A stretch of DNA of 64,000 nucleotides from Blastomonas sp. CACIA14H2 (GTDB lineage: Bacteria > Pseudomonadota > Alphaproteobacteria > Sphingomonadales > Sphingomonadaceae), in assembly GCA_000503195.1 (NCBI GenBank), contig AYSC01000013.1, positions 1 to 64,000 on the forward strand, in the 5' to 3' direction. A program made the translations under genes and the position numbers. This document shows positions 53,712 to 63,478 of this stretch, piece by piece (the stretch's first letter is position 1; each line of letters begins with the position of its first letter). The notes beneath the pieces are model-generated. The model ran no database searches and had not been told where the DNA came from. It worked only from the letters and a program-made list of their open reading frames with translations.

Positions 53712-54667
53712 GGCTAGCGACCCTCAAGCGTGGTGGACGCGACGGCACACTGGTCGCGGTGAGCGCGGACGGCGCGCGCGTTTCCGAGGTGCCGGGGTGG
53801 GCGACGCTCCAGGCGGCGCTGGACGATTGGGATGCCGCGCTTCCGGCAATGCGCGACGCGACGCACGCCGCAGAACAGGGCGAGCCTGTCGACCCGACCG
53901 ACTTCGCAGCGCCGCTGCCGCGTGCGTGGCAGTGGCTCGACGGCTCGGCCTTCCCGACGCATGGCGAGTTGATGCAGCGGGCGTTCAACCTTCCCCCGAT
54001 AGAGACCGACAAGCCGCTGATGTATCAGGGGATGAGCCATCACTTCATCGCGCCGACCGACGATGTCCCCCTACCCAGCGCAGCCGACGGCATCGATTTC
54101 GAGGGCGAATTCGGCGTGATCACCAGTGATGTACCGATGGGCTGTTCAGCGGAGGACGCGCTTGCCCATGTCCGCCTAGTCGTGATGATCAACGATTGGT
54201 CGCTGCGTGCGATCGCGCCGGTTGAGATGAAAACCGGCTTCGGCTGGGTTCAGGCCAAACCCGCATGCAGCATGGCGCCCTTCGCAGTCACAACCGACTT
54301 GTTGGGCGAGGCATGGCACGATGGTCGCGTCTGCCTGCCACTCACCGTCGAAGTGAACGGCGAATGGTTCGGAAGCCCGCTGGGGCACGCGATGGCGTAC
54401 GGCTTCCATGATCTGATCGCGCACGCCGCGCACAGCCGCTCGCTGGCCGCGGGCACGATAATAGGTTCCGGAACGGTCTCCAACCGGGAGCATGACCAGG
54501 TCGGATCGACTTGCATCTCCGAGCGACGCGCAATCGAGATGATCAACCATGGCATGCCGAAGACGGGCTTTCTCGGCTCTGGCGATCGCGTGCGCATGGA
54601 GACGCGCGGCACTGATGGCGCGCTACTCTTCGGCACGCTGGACCAGCGAGTCGTGGCAGCCGCCTAA
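53708..54667 (+). CDS. fumarylacetoacetate hydrolase family protein, second copy
   Basis: A 319-aa FAH-fold protein, closer to true fumarylacetoacetases: MYQGMSHHFIAPTDDVPLP, the metal ligands in FEGEFGVITSDVPMG (ExE), VVMINDWSLRAIAP and the final GSGDRVRMETRG. It differs clearly from the copy at 47500 and probably does another step, such as hydrolysis of a fumaryl- or acyl-pyruvate. Confidence 0.88.
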   Translation: MRLATLKRGGRDGTLVAVSADGARVSEVPGWATLQAALDDWDAALPAMRDATHAAEQGEPVDPTDFAAPLPRAWQWLDGSAFPTHGELMQRAFNLPPIETDKPLMYQGMSHHFIAPTDDVPLPSAADGIDFEGEFGVITSDVPMGCSAEDALAHVRLVVMINDWSLRAIAPVEMKTGFGWVQAKPACSMAPFAVTTDLLGEAWHDGRVCLPLTVEVNGEWFGSPLGHAMAYGFHDLIAHAAHSRSLAAGTIIGSGTVSNREHDQVGSTCISERRAIEMINHGMPKTGFLGSGDRVRMETRGTDGALLFGTLDQRVVAAA

Positions 54668-54694
54668 TTCTCTCAGCATAGGGAGGAATGTTGA

Positions 54695-55807
54695 ATGAAG
54701 ACCCGTGCCGCCGTTGCCTTTGAAGCGAAGAAGCCGCTGGAGATCGTCGAGCTGGATCTCGAAGGCCCCAAGGCGGGCGAGGTGCTGGTCGAGATCATGG
54801 CGACGGGCATCTGCCATACCGATGCCTATACGCTCGACGGGCTCGACAGCGAGGGCATCTTCCCCAGCGTGCTGGGGCATGAGGGCGCCGGGATCGTGCG
54901 CGAGGTCGGCGCGGGCGTGACCTCGGTCAAGCCCGGCGACCATGTCATCCCCTTGTACACCCCCGAATGCCGCCAGTGCAAAAGCTGCCTCAGCGGCAAG
55001 ACCAACCTGTGCACCGCGATCCGCGCGACCCAGGGCAAGGGGCTGATGCCCGACGGCACGACGCGCTTCAGCTACAAGGGCCAGCCGATCTATCACTATA
55101 TGGGCTGCTCGACCTTCTCGAACTTCACCGTGCTGCCCGAGATCGCCGTCGCCAAGATCCGCGAGGACGCGCCGTTCCAGACCAGCTGCTATATCGGCTG
55201 CGGCGTCACCACCGGCGTCGGCGCGGTGATCAACACCGCCAAGGTCCAGGTCGGCGACAATGTCGTGGTGTTCGGCCTGGGCGGCATCGGCCTCAACGTC
55301 ATTCAGGGCGCGCGGCTGGCGGGTGCGGACCGGATCATCGGCGTCGATATCAACCCCGATCGCGAGGAATGGGGCCGCAAGTTCGGCATGACCGCGTTCC
55401 TGAACAGCAAGGGCATGAGCCGCGAGGATATCGTCGCCAGAATCGTCGAGATGACCGATGGCGGTGCGGACTATACCTTCGACGCGACGGGCAACACGGA
55501 CGTCATGCGCACCGCGCTCGAGGCCTGCCATCGCGGCTGGGGCACCTCGATCATCATCGGCGTGGCCGAAGCCGGCAAGGAGATCGCGACGCGGCCGTTC
55601 CAGCTGGTCACCGGGCGCAACTGGCGCGGCACCGCGTTCGGCGGCGCGAAGGGCCGCGCCGACGTGCCCAAGATCGTCGACATGTATATGCAGGGCAAGA
55701 TCGAGATCGACCCGATGATCACGCATGTCATGGGGCTGGAAGAGATCAACACCGCGTTCGACCTGATGCACGCGGGCAAGTCGATCCGCTCCGTGGTGGT
55801 GTTCTGA
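54695..55807 (+). CDS. frmA: S-(hydroxymethyl)glutathione dehydrogenase / class III alcohol dehydrogenase
   Basis: A 370-aa zinc alcohol dehydrogenase that oxidises the formaldehyde-glutathione adduct. The catalytic zinc site is [14 protein letters not shown] and LGHEGAG. The structural zinc loop has four Cys ([18 protein letters not shown]). The NAD site is [20 protein letters not shown]. It lies 28 bases after the FAH-like gene. Its position next to a Rieske demethylase suggests it removes the formaldehyde released, although it is also a common housekeeping gene. Confidence 0.95.
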   Translation: MKTRAAVAFEAKKPLEIVELDLEGPKAGEVLVEIMATGICHTDAYTLDGLDSEGIFPSVLGHEGAGIVREVGAGVTSVKPGDHVIPLYTPECRQCKSCLSGKTNLCTAIRATQGKGLMPDGTTRFSYKGQPIYHYMGCSTFSNFTVLPEIAVAKIREDAPFQTSCYIGCGVTTGVGAVINTAKVQVGDNVVVFGLGGIGLNVIQGARLAGADRIIGVDINPDREEWGRKFGMTAFLNSKGMSREDIVARIVEMTDGGADYTFDATGNTDVMRTALEACHRGWGTSIIIGVAEAGKEIATRPFQLVTGRNWRGTAFGGAKGRADVPKIVDMYMQGKIEIDPMITHVMGLEEINTAFDLMHAGKSIRSVVVF

Positions 55808-55859
55808 TGCCGCGACTATCCACCCATTAACGGCCATTAGCGGGGCCGGTGCGCGACCT

Positions 55860-55938
55860 GGAAAGCAGAATGGCGGCTTCCGGCGGAAGTAGACGTAATC
55901 GTTGATGACTGGGAACGACCAAGTCTTGGTCGAGGACT
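55860..55938 (-). repeat. dispersed intergenic repeat, copy B
   Basis: The reverse complement aligns with 24797-24876 over 79 bases, about 60 identical by eye. The core CATCAACGATTACGTCTACT and AAGCCGCCAT is recognisable. The copies lie in opposite orientation near the two ends of the accessory region. The rest of 55808-56117 holds no supported gene. Confidence 0.55.
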
Positions 55939-56117
55939 GTCGTTGGTCAGTAGCAGACCGGACGGCAGCTTTCCGCCAATCGCAGCACAAAAACTCGACA
56001 TTCGGCTATCGAACAAGATGCCGATTTTCAACATTGTGGCAGTGATATCGAACCCCGTTCTCGTATATTCCTTGCGGAGCCTGCTGCTTTTTCATTTGAT
56101 CTGTTGGCGATCAAGGC

Positions 56118-57326
56118 TCACATATCCATCAAAAATTGGAGCTGTGTTTCCCCGGCATCATCTGCTTTATCAACAGGTTGGCAGTAGGCTGACCAATCCT
56201 TCATCAGCTTTCTTCGCCGTTCGAAAAAATCGGTCCGTCGGTAAGCTGCTTCAATCCGATCCTGAAGCTTGTGCGCAAGCGCCTTATCAACGACCTCCTT
56301 TCGATAATCCGTGCATTCAGCCGCCCCGTCCGTGAAGGTGCTTCTGAAGCCGTGGACGGTGAACTCGGGATAGCCCATGTCGCGAAGGGTTTTGGACATT
56401 GTCATGTCGCTGATGGGACGCTTGCCGAATGACGAAAAAACAAAGCCTCCTTCATGATCTCGCAATCGCAGCCGACGCAGCAAGATTTCGATAGCTGGAT
56501 CAGTCAGCGGAACATTGTGTTCTTTGCCCATTTTCATTCGGGATGCAGGAACGGTCCACACCCGTGCCTCCAGGTCGAATTCTGACCAGAGTGCATTTCG
56601 GGTTTCGCCCGATCGCGCGGCGGTCAGAACCGTGAATGCCAAGGCATCCCTGCCAGCCGTTTGTGGCATAGTATGGAGCTTGGAAAACAACGTCGGTATC
56701 TGAGCATATGGCATCGCCGGGAAATGATTGTCAGAAGGCGGCTGTCGCGGCAGCCCCCTTGTCACTGAACGAAGAATAACTTCCTGATCACACCAGCCTT
56801 TGATGTGAGCGAAATCCAGTACAGTCCGGATACGCTGGAAGATGCGTCTGGCGGTTTCAGGAATGCCCAGCCAGATGGGTGCCAGGGCATCTCGTACCAT
56901 CAGGCTGGTAATCTCATTGACCGGGATCGATCCAAATGCGGGGAAGATGTGCCGTTCCAATGAAGCTAGCCAGGATGCCTGATGGTGCTTGTTTCGCCAT
57001 CCGCCCTTTATCGCGTCATGACATTGCCGGGCCGCTTCAGCGAATGTTGGCGCTGGCGCTACGGCTAGCTCTGGCTTCTGGCGGAGATACTCGCCACTCA
57101 GAATTTGAGCCTTGACCTCACTGGCCCTGGCGCGAGCTTGCGCCAAAGAAAGCTCGCGGGCTGAACCTAGCCCGATGTCGCGTCGCTTCCCATCAGCCTG
57201 AGTTCGCAGCACCCACGATCGCGAGCCGCTGCCCCTGACAAACAGATAGAGACCTCGCCCGTCGGCATGTCGCCCCGGCTTTGCGTTCTTCACCTGAAGT
57301 GCAGTTAATCCACCCTTGAGCCTCAA
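56118..57326 (-). CDS. P4-type tyrosine recombinase/integrase
   Basis: A 402-aa integrase. The N-terminal DUF4102-like domain reads LTALQVKNAKPGRHADGRGLYL. A SAM-like core-binding domain lies near residues 90-190. The catalytic domain has the first Arg in TAARSGETRNALW, HGFRSTF (HxxR), and a final His/Tyr region around KALAHKL and AAYRRTDFFERR. All catalytic positions seem present. The start is the TTG at 57326; I see no better codon. Integrases of this family usually insert at tRNA genes. Its 5' end faces a tRNA-Ala-like sequence about 140 bp away. Confidence 0.92.
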   Translation of the reverse strand: MRLKGGLTALQVKNAKPGRHADGRGLYLFVRGSGSRSWVLRTQADGKRRDIGLGSARELSLAQARARASEVKAQILSGEYLRQKPELAVAPAPTFAEAARQCHDAIKGGWRNKHHQASWLASLERHIFPAFGSIPVNEITSLMVRDALAPIWLGIPETARRIFQRIRTVLDFAHIKGWCDQEVILRSVTRGLPRQPPSDNHFPAMPYAQIPTLFSKLHTMPQTAGRDALAFTVLTAARSGETRNALWSEFDLEARVWTVPASRMKMGKEHNVPLTDPAIEILLRRLRLRDHEGGFVFSSFGKRPISDMTMSKTLRDMGYPEFTVHGFRSTFTDGAAECTDYRKEVVDKALAHKLQDRIEAAYRRTDFFERRRKLMKDWSAYCQPVDKADDAGETQLQFLMDM

Positions 57327-57463
57327 TCCGTTCCATCATTTCGTACCACACTTCACTTTGGCAGCAGTGAAATGCGGCGAACCAGAGTTGGACATATCGT
57401 TTCAGAAATCCTCTCTATATCATAGACTTAGAGACGTCCCGATCTGTCCTGAGGCTGACAATT

Positions 57464-57483
57464 TATACCGCTAGGCTCCACCA
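57464..57483 (+). other. candidate degenerate att site matching the tRNA-Ala 3' end
   Basis: The last 10 bases, GGCTCCACCA, are identical to the 3' end of tRNA-Ala at 24586-24595, and 16 of 20 positions match overall. It lies just outside the integrase gene. The match is short, so chance is possible. The gap 57327-57601 shows nothing else. Confidence 0.35.
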
Positions 57484-57601
57484 GTTCCGCCGGTCGCGAC
57501 ACTCTCGGATCGGGCATCGGGTTGCATAACTGATCCTGGCGCGACACTTTATTAACCCAAGTCCTGTTAAGGCGGGTTGGCTTTTCCCCGGAGCCAAAGC
57601 C

Positions 57602-60379
57602 TTGATAGATATCCTTTTCTGCATTCGCGACGACCATGACATCCGTTTTGTCGGGCTCGCCGCCGGCATCTGTCTGCTGTCCACGATCACCGCCGTGCTG
57701 ATGATCCGGCAAGCCCGCTCGGCGTCGCCGCGGGGGCAGTTCGGCTGGGCGGTGTCGGGCGGCTTTGCCACGGGGTTCGGAATCTGGGCGACGCACTTCG
57801 TCGCGATGCTGGGCTATGACCCGGGAATCATCGTCGGGTACGAGATCGCGCGCACCGCAGGATCGCTGCTCGTGGTGCTGGCGACGACGATCGCGGCGCT
57901 GCTCATCGCCACGCGCCGGCGCGCCCCGCGCGCGCTCGTGCTGGCCAGCGTGCTCGCCGGATCGGGCTTTGCCGCCATGCACTATGTCGGCATGGCCGCG
58001 CTTGAGATGCCCGCATTGATCCGCTGGAACATCGGCTATCTGCTGCTGTCGATCGCGCTCGCCATCGTGCCGCTCTATCCCGCCCTGACGCTCGCCAGCG
58101 CGCGCACCAGCCTCGCCTCCGCGCTGTCGGCGGCGCTAATCATGACCGGCGCGATCGTGGGGCTGCATTTTTCGGGCATGACCGCGATCGATCTGGTCCC
58201 CTCGCGGATCGAGGGGTCGCGCGCGCTGCTCTCGCCGACGACCATGTCGATCCTCATCACGCTCGCCTCGGCCTGTCTGCTGGTGCTGTGCCTGAGCGGC
58301 CTGTTCGTCGCGCGGCGCACGCGTGCGGCGATCCGGGCGAGCGAGATGCAGTTCGGCGCGCTGGTCAAGGGCATATCGGACTGCGCGATCTACATGCTCG
58401 ATGGCGAAGGCCGCGTGGCCAACTGGAATGCCGGGGCACAGCGGCTCAAGGGCTATCGGCCGAAGGACATTGTCGGCAAGCCCTTGTCGAGCTTCTACCG
58501 GGCGGAAGACTGCTCGGCCGGGCTTCCCGACCGGGCGCTCGCTGCCGCACGCGAAACGGGCAAGTTCAGCGGCGAGGGCTGGCGCGTGCGCCAGGATGGC
58601 ACATGCTTCTGGGCGCAGGTGACGATCGAGCGTTTCTGCGACGAACAGGGCAGGGTCATCGGCTTTGCCAAGATCACCCGCGATATCACGCGGCTCAAGC
58701 AAGACCAAGACCGCATTGCCGAGGCGCGCCGCCACCGCGATGCCGCACTCGATCACATGCACCAGGGGCTGTGCCTGTTCGACGCCAGGGGCCGGCTGGT
58801 GCTCGCCAATCGCCGTTTTGCCGAGATGTGGGGCCTTTCCGAAAGCCAGTGCCCCGCAGGTACCGGCGCGATCGACGTGCTGCGCACCGCGCTCGCCGCG
58901 CGCATCGGTTCAGCGAGCGCCGAATCGCAGCTGTCGCGAATCTGGATGCGGCTGGAAGAATCGCTGCGCGATCCGACATCGCCGCCCCTCGTGCTCGAAC
59001 TCGACGAGGAGCTGATCGTCGCGATGTCGAGCCGCCGCATGGCCGATGGCGGCTGGGTGACCACGATCGAGGACATCACCGCGCGGCGGCGGTCCGAAGA
59101 GCGGATCGTGCACATGGCGCTGCACGACGGACTGACCGGCCTGCCCAATCGCACCAGCCTCAATCGATGGCTCGATGGCGAGATCGTGCAGGCTGCCGCG
59201 CAACAACGCCAGGTCGCGGTGGTCGCGATCGATCTCGACCGGTTCAAGGAAATCAACGATACGCAGGGCCATGCGGCGGGCGACCGGGTGCTGCAGCAGA
59301 TCGGCGCCAGCCTGGGCCAGGTGCTCGAACAGGGCGAGATTGCCGCGCGCGTCGGCGGCGACGAGTTCGCGGTGGCCAAGCACTATTCCGATCCGGCCGA
59401 GCTCGAGGCGTTCGTCACCCGGATCGCCGAGTCGCTGGCGGTCGCCGACGGCGAGGGGGCGTGCGTCGGCGCGAGCTTCGGCATCGCCACCTATCCGGGC
59501 GATGCGCAGGGGCGCGAGGCGCTGCTCAACAATGCCGATCTCGCCATGTACCGCGCCAAGGTCAGTCCGGGCGAGACGATCTGCTATTATCGGGCGGGCA
59601 TGGACGAGGACGCGCGGCATCGTCGCCAGATCGCCAACGAACTGCGCCATGCGCTGGCACGCGACGAGTTCACGCTGCTCTACCAGCCGCAACGGTCGCT
59701 GCGCACGCACCGGATCAGCGGATACGAGGCGCTGCTGCGCTGGAAGCACCCGCGGCTGGGGCATATCTCGCCGATGGAGTTCGTTCCGATTGCCGAGCAG
59801 ACCGGCGAGATCATCCGGATCGGCGAATGGGTGCTGCGTTCGGCCTGCCGGGAAGCGGCGAGCTGGACCAGCCAGGACAAGATCGCGGTGAACCTGTCAC
59901 CGGTGCAATTGCTGCAGCCCGATCTGCCCGAGACGGTGGCGACGATCCTGCTTGAATCCGGACTGGCGCCGCGCCGGCTCGAGCTGGAGATTACCGAGAC
60001 CGCGCTGATCACCGACAAGGCGCGCGCGCTGCACAGCCTCAGGCGGATCAAGGCGCTCGGCGTGTCGGTCGCGATGGACGATTTCGGCACCGGCTATTCG
60101 TCGCTCGACACGCTGCATTCCTTCCCGTTCGACAAGATCAAGATCGACAAGTCGTTCCTGCTGCAATCGGGCGAGAGCCATCAGGCCCAGGCGATCATCC
60201 GCGCGGTGCTCGCGCTCGGGCGGTCGCTGGGCATCCCGGTGCTGGCCGAAGGCGTCGAGACGCTCGAGCAGCTCAAGCTGCTCGTCGACGAGGGCTGCGA
60301 CGAGGCACAGGGCTATCTGTTCGGACGCCCTGCCTCGATGCCCGCGCCTTCGGGCGAGCGGATCGCGTTGCGCGCCTGA
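57602..60379 (+). CDS. MHYT-PAS-GGDEF-EAL cyclic-di-GMP signalling protein
   Basis: A 925-aa membrane protein. Seven N-terminal helices form an MHYT domain (HFVAML, MHYVGM, LHFSGM). Two PAS regions follow (about 245-355 and 375-490). The GGDEF domain has LTGLPNRTSLNRWL and an intact ARVGGDEFAV. The EAL domain has YEALLRWKHP, ITETALI, MDDFGTGYSS and AEGVET. Both catalytic signatures are complete, so it may make or degrade cyclic-di-GMP; no RxxD inhibitory site is seen before GGDEF. The TTG start at 57602 has CGGAG upstream. Confidence 0.92.
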   Translation: MIDILFCIRDDHDIRFVGLAAGICLLSTITAVLMIRQARSASPRGQFGWAVSGGFATGFGIWATHFVAMLGYDPGIIVGYEIARTAGSLLVVLATTIAALLIATRRRAPRALVLASVLAGSGFAAMHYVGMAALEMPALIRWNIGYLLLSIALAIVPLYPALTLASARTSLASALSAALIMTGAIVGLHFSGMTAIDLVPSRIEGSRALLSPTTMSILITLASACLLVLCLSGLFVARRTRAAIRASEMQFGALVKGISDCAIYMLDGEGRVANWNAGAQRLKGYRPKDIVGKPLSSFYRAEDCSAGLPDRALAAARETGKFSGEGWRVRQDGTCFWAQVTIERFCDEQGRVIGFAKITRDITRLKQDQDRIAEARRHRDAALDHMHQGLCLFDARGRLVLANRRFAEMWGLSESQCPAGTGAIDVLRTALAARIGSASAESQLSRIWMRLEESLRDPTSPPLVLELDEELIVAMSSRRMADGGWVTTIEDITARRRSEERIVHMALHDGLTGLPNRTSLNRWLDGEIVQAAAQQRQVAVVAIDLDRFKEINDTQGHAAGDRVLQQIGASLGQVLEQGEIAARVGGDEFAVAKHYSDPAELEAFVTRIAESLAVADGEGACVGASFGIATYPGDAQGREALLNNADLAMYRAKVSPGETICYYRAGMDEDARHRRQIANELRHALARDEFTLLYQPQRSLRTHRISGYEALLRWKHPRLGHISPMEFVPIAEQTGEIIRIGEWVLRSACREAASWTSQDKIAVNLSPVQLLQPDLPETVATILLESGLAPRRLELEITETALITDKARALHSLRRIKALGVSVAMDDFGTGYSSLDTLHSFPFDKIKIDKSFLLQSGESHQAQAIIRAVLALGRSLGIPVLAEGVETLEQLKLLVDEGCDEAQGYLFGRPASMPAPSGERIALRA

Positions 60380-60383
60380 CGCC

Positions 60384-60404
60384 CCGGGGGGCGCTGCCCC
60401 CCGG
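60384..60404. terminator. GC-rich hairpin between convergent genes
   Basis: CCGGGGGGC pairs perfectly with GCCCCCCGG around GCT in the 32-bp gap between the convergent GGDEF-EAL and PQQ dehydrogenase genes. No T run is present, so its terminator role is a guess from position. Confidence 0.4.
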
Positions 60405-60411
60405 ACGCACG

Positions 60412-62547
60412 CTATTTCATCGCGACCTTCTTCGTCATCAGCGCCTTGTCCTCATTGGCGCGGGCGATGACATACTGGCGGATGCTGTCGATCTCCGGCT
60501 TGGACATGACCGGCGCGAAGCTCACCATGCCATTGTCCTTGAGCGCGCCGCCATGGACGATCATCTGCCAGTTCTCGGCGCTGCCGAGCGTGCCCGAATA
60601 GCGCAGATCGGGGATGATTCCGCCCCGGGCCGAGGCCTGGACCGCCGCATCGCCATGGCAGACGGTGCAGTAGCGGCCATAGAGCTGCGCCCCGCCCTGG
60701 ACGACATCGGCTGCTGCGGTGAGGCCCGGCGGATCGAGCGGCAGCGCGTCGGCCGCAGGCATTGCGGGCAGCTTGGCCTTGCCGCCCAGCTTGAACACCA
60801 GCAGCCGCGAGATGTTGCGCACGGGGCCCGACATGTCGCTGAGCACGCCGGCGGTGATCGGCCAGGCGCCGCCCCATCCGGCGAGCACCGCCACATATTG
60901 CTGGCCGTCGATGCTGTAGGTCATGGGAGCGGCGACCACGCCGGTCTGCGCCTCGAAGCTCCACAGGTTCTTGCCGCTCGCCGAATCATAGGCGACGAAA
61001 TTGCCCATGGCATTGCCCTGGAAGACAAGGCCGCCAGCGGTGGCCAGCACGCCACCGTTCCACGGACCGCCCAAAGTCACGCGCCAGCGTTCCTTCTGCG
61101 CCACCGGGTCCCAGGCGATCAGCACGCCCTTGGTCGCCTTTTTCGCGGCCTCGCGCACCGCATTGTCGGCGGGCATCGCGTTGTTCGCGGTGTCCATGCC
61201 GACATTGAAGCCGATCTTGGAGGGCTTCCAGCCGGCAGCCGGGATATAGGGGTACGCGGTGATCTGCGCCGGGATGAAGACGAGCTTCTGCTTCGCGTCA
61301 TAGGCCATCGGGTGCCAGTTGTGCGCGCCCAGCGGGCCGGGCGAGACGATGAAGGGCTGGCCGGTCTTGTCGACGCGCGCCGCCGGGTTCTCGATCGGGC
61401 GACCGGTCTGCTGATCGATGCCGGTGGCCCAGTTGACCGGCACGAAATTGTTGGCCGAGATGAACTCGCCCGTCGCGCGGTCGATCACGTAGAAAAAGCC
61501 GTTCTTCGGCGCCTGCATCAGCACCTTGCGCGTCTTGCCGCCGATCTCGAGGTCGGCGAGCATGATGTGCTGGGTTGCGGTATAGTCCCAGGTCTCGCCC
61601 GGCGTGGTCTGGTAATGCCAGGCATAGTCGCCGGTCTTCACCCGGATCGCGACGATCGAGGACAGGTAGAGATTGTCGCCGCCGCCGGGCGAACGATAGG
61701 CCTGGTTCCAGGGCGATCCGTTGCCGACGCCCACGTACAGCAGGCCGAGTTCGGGATCATAGGCCATCGCGTCCCACACGGTGCCGCCGCCGCCGATATT
61801 CCAGTATTCGCCTTTCCAGCTCGTCTCGGCGGCCTTGAGATACTCCGCCTCGTTCGCGCCGGGCCGGTCGGGCACGGTGTAGAATTTCCACAGCTGCTTG
61901 CCGGTCGCGGCATCATAGGCGGCCACGAATCCGCGCACGCCGAATTCCGCGCCGCCATTACCGATGATCACCATACCATCGATCACGCGCGGTGCGCCCG
62001 TGATGGTGTATGCCTTGGCCTGATCGACCGTGACCTTGCTCCAGATCTCGCGCCCGGTGCCGCGATCGAGCGCGATCAGGCGGCCGTCGAGCGTGCCCAG
62101 AAACAGCATGTTGCCCCAGGCCGCGAGACCGCGGTTCACCACGTCGCAGCAGGCCTTGACCCCGGTTTCGCCCGGCACCTTGGGGTCATAGTCCCAGAGC
62201 GGCTTGCCGGTGGTGGCGTCGAACGCCTTGACCTTGGACCAGGCTGTGGTGACGTAGATCTTGCCGTCGATCACCAGCGGTGTTGCCTCCTGGCCGCGCG
62301 CGGTGTCGAGATCGGCATACCAGGCGAGGCCCAGCTCGCCGACATTGCCGGTATTGATCTGGTCGAGCGGGCTGAAGCGCTGCTCGTCATAGGTGCGGCC
62401 ATAGCTCAGCCATTCGCTGCCATCGGCCTTGATGATCCGTGCGCCATCGATCCCGGTGGTGTCGGTCGCCTGCGTGTCCGCGCCCCCGCCCGAACAGGAT
62501 GCCACCAGCAGCGCCAGCGCCGCCCCAAAAGCCGCTTTCAGCCTCAT
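60412..62547 (-). CDS. PQQ-dependent quinohaemoprotein alcohol dehydrogenase
   Basis: A 711-aa periplasmic dehydrogenase. The N-terminus has a signal with a lipobox-like LVASCSGG. The eight-bladed beta-propeller holds the vicinal disulfide pair KACCDVVNRG and the repeats GKPLWDYDPK, GREIWSK and GKQLWKFYT typical of PQQ enzymes. A C-terminal cytochrome c domain has YCTVCHGDAA (CxxCH), with a candidate Met ligand further on (GMVSFAPVM). It oxidises primary or secondary alcohols and passes electrons to the respiratory chain. ATG 62547 is chosen for the signal peptide and its GAGGGCG site. Confidence 0.93.
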   Translation of the reverse strand: MRLKAAFGAALALLVASCSGGGADTQATDTTGIDGARIIKADGSEWLSYGRTYDEQRFSPLDQINTGNVGELGLAWYADLDTARGQEATPLVIDGKIYVTTAWSKVKAFDATTGKPLWDYDPKVPGETGVKACCDVVNRGLAAWGNMLFLGTLDGRLIALDRGTGREIWSKVTVDQAKAYTITGAPRVIDGMVIIGNGGAEFGVRGFVAAYDAATGKQLWKFYTVPDRPGANEAEYLKAAETSWKGEYWNIGGGGTVWDAMAYDPELGLLYVGVGNGSPWNQAYRSPGGGDNLYLSSIVAIRVKTGDYAWHYQTTPGETWDYTATQHIMLADLEIGGKTRKVLMQAPKNGFFYVIDRATGEFISANNFVPVNWATGIDQQTGRPIENPAARVDKTGQPFIVSPGPLGAHNWHPMAYDAKQKLVFIPAQITAYPYIPAAGWKPSKIGFNVGMDTANNAMPADNAVREAAKKATKGVLIAWDPVAQKERWRVTLGGPWNGGVLATAGGLVFQGNAMGNFVAYDSASGKNLWSFEAQTGVVAAPMTYSIDGQQYVAVLAGWGGAWPITAGVLSDMSGPVRNISRLLVFKLGGKAKLPAMPAADALPLDPPGLTAAADVVQGGAQLYGRYCTVCHGDAAVQASARGGIIPDLRYSGTLGSAENWQMIVHGGALKDNGMVSFAPVMSKPEIDSIRQYVIARANEDKALMTKKVAMK

Positions 62548-62710
62548 CGCCCTCGTCCCTCTCTCCATGCGCCCAGCCCCATTTTGTCTTGACCTGTGGC
62601 GGCCAATGGCTGTCTTTGCGCAACCGGATATTGACGGGGGCCAGACGGCTTGTCCATGGTGATTTAACCACCCGGTTAAAGGCTGGCCGGTCGGGAAAAA
62701 GGAGAGACAC

Positions 62711-63088
62711 ATGTTTTCACACGTCATGCTGGGCGCGGACGATATCGACGCGTCCAAGGCGTTCTACGATGCCACAATGGCCGCGCTGGGCGGCAAGCCC
62801 GGAATGGTCGACCCCAGGGGCCGCGTCATCTACATGAACAATGGCGGGCTGTTCCTGCTGACCAAGCCGATCGACGGCCAGCCCGCCAGTTGCGGCAATG
62901 GCAGCACCATCGGCTTTGCGGCCAGCTCCCCCGAGGCCTGCGATGCGTGGCACGCGGCTGGCCTGGCGCATGGCGGCACCGCGATCGAGGATCCGCCGGG
63001 CGTGCGCGAAGGCGCGGGCATGAAGCTCTACCTCGCCTATCTGCGCGACCCTGCCGGCAACAAGATCTGCGCGATGCACCGGCTCTGA
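62711..63088 (+). CDS. glyoxalase-like VOC family protein
   Basis: A 125-aa single-domain VOC protein: MFSHVMLGADDIDASKAFYDATMAALG at the start and LAYLRDPAGNKICAMHRL at the end. His4 and the metal-site region of the second half are plausible ligands. AAGGAGAGAC precedes the ATG. The substrate is unknown. It is divergent from the PQQ dehydrogenase gene across about 160 bp. Confidence 0.88.
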   Translation: MFSHVMLGADDIDASKAFYDATMAALGGKPGMVDPRGRVIYMNNGGLFLLTKPIDGQPASCGNGSTIGFAASSPEACDAWHAAGLAHGGTAIEDPPGVREGAGMKLYLAYLRDPAGNKICAMHRL

Positions 63089-63231
63089 TCGGATCGCAGC
63101 CGCCGCGCGGGAATCTGTGCCTTGCAATTGGCGCAGAATCCCGCTAGGCGCGCACGCTTCCGAATAAGCGGGCTGGCTGGTTATGGGCTGCCATGTTCGC
63201 TTGTGTACGGATTTCCAAAAAGGAGACCAAA

Positions 63232-63435
63232 ATGCCCAAGCTGAAGACCAAGAGCGGCGTCAAGAAGCGCTTCAAGCTCACCGCCACCGGCAAGGTGAAG
63301 CACGGCGTCGCTGGCAAGCGCCACCGGCTGATCAGCCACAATGCCAAGTATATCCGCCAGAATCGCGGCACCAGCGTCATTTCGGACGCCGATGCCAAGA
63401 CCATCAAGAAATGGGCGCCCTACGGCCTGGGTTGA
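63232..63435 (+). CDS. rpmI: 50S ribosomal protein L35
   Basis: A 67-aa basic protein, [20 protein letters not shown] then [18 protein letters not shown]-like ending, matching bacterial L35 throughout. AAAAGGAG precedes the ATG at 63232. rplT follows 43 bases later, the usual L35-L20 pair. infC, often upstream, is not next to it here. Confidence 0.97.
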   Translation: MPKLKTKSGVKKRFKLTATGKVKHGVAGKRHRLISHNAKYIRQNRGTSVISDADAKTIKKWAPYGLG

Positions 63436-63478
63436 TCCCGCCGGACCCCTTCTCTCGATCTTCACAAGGATATAACTC

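Noticed and set aside
54623-55990. A 455-codon minus-strand open frame over frmA
   Set aside because: Antisense of frmA extended into the intergenic repeat; its first residues only translate the repeat.
60553-62592. A 679-codon plus-strand open frame over the PQQ dehydrogenase gene
   Set aside because: Antisense frame; the minus-strand protein has PQQ and haem motifs.
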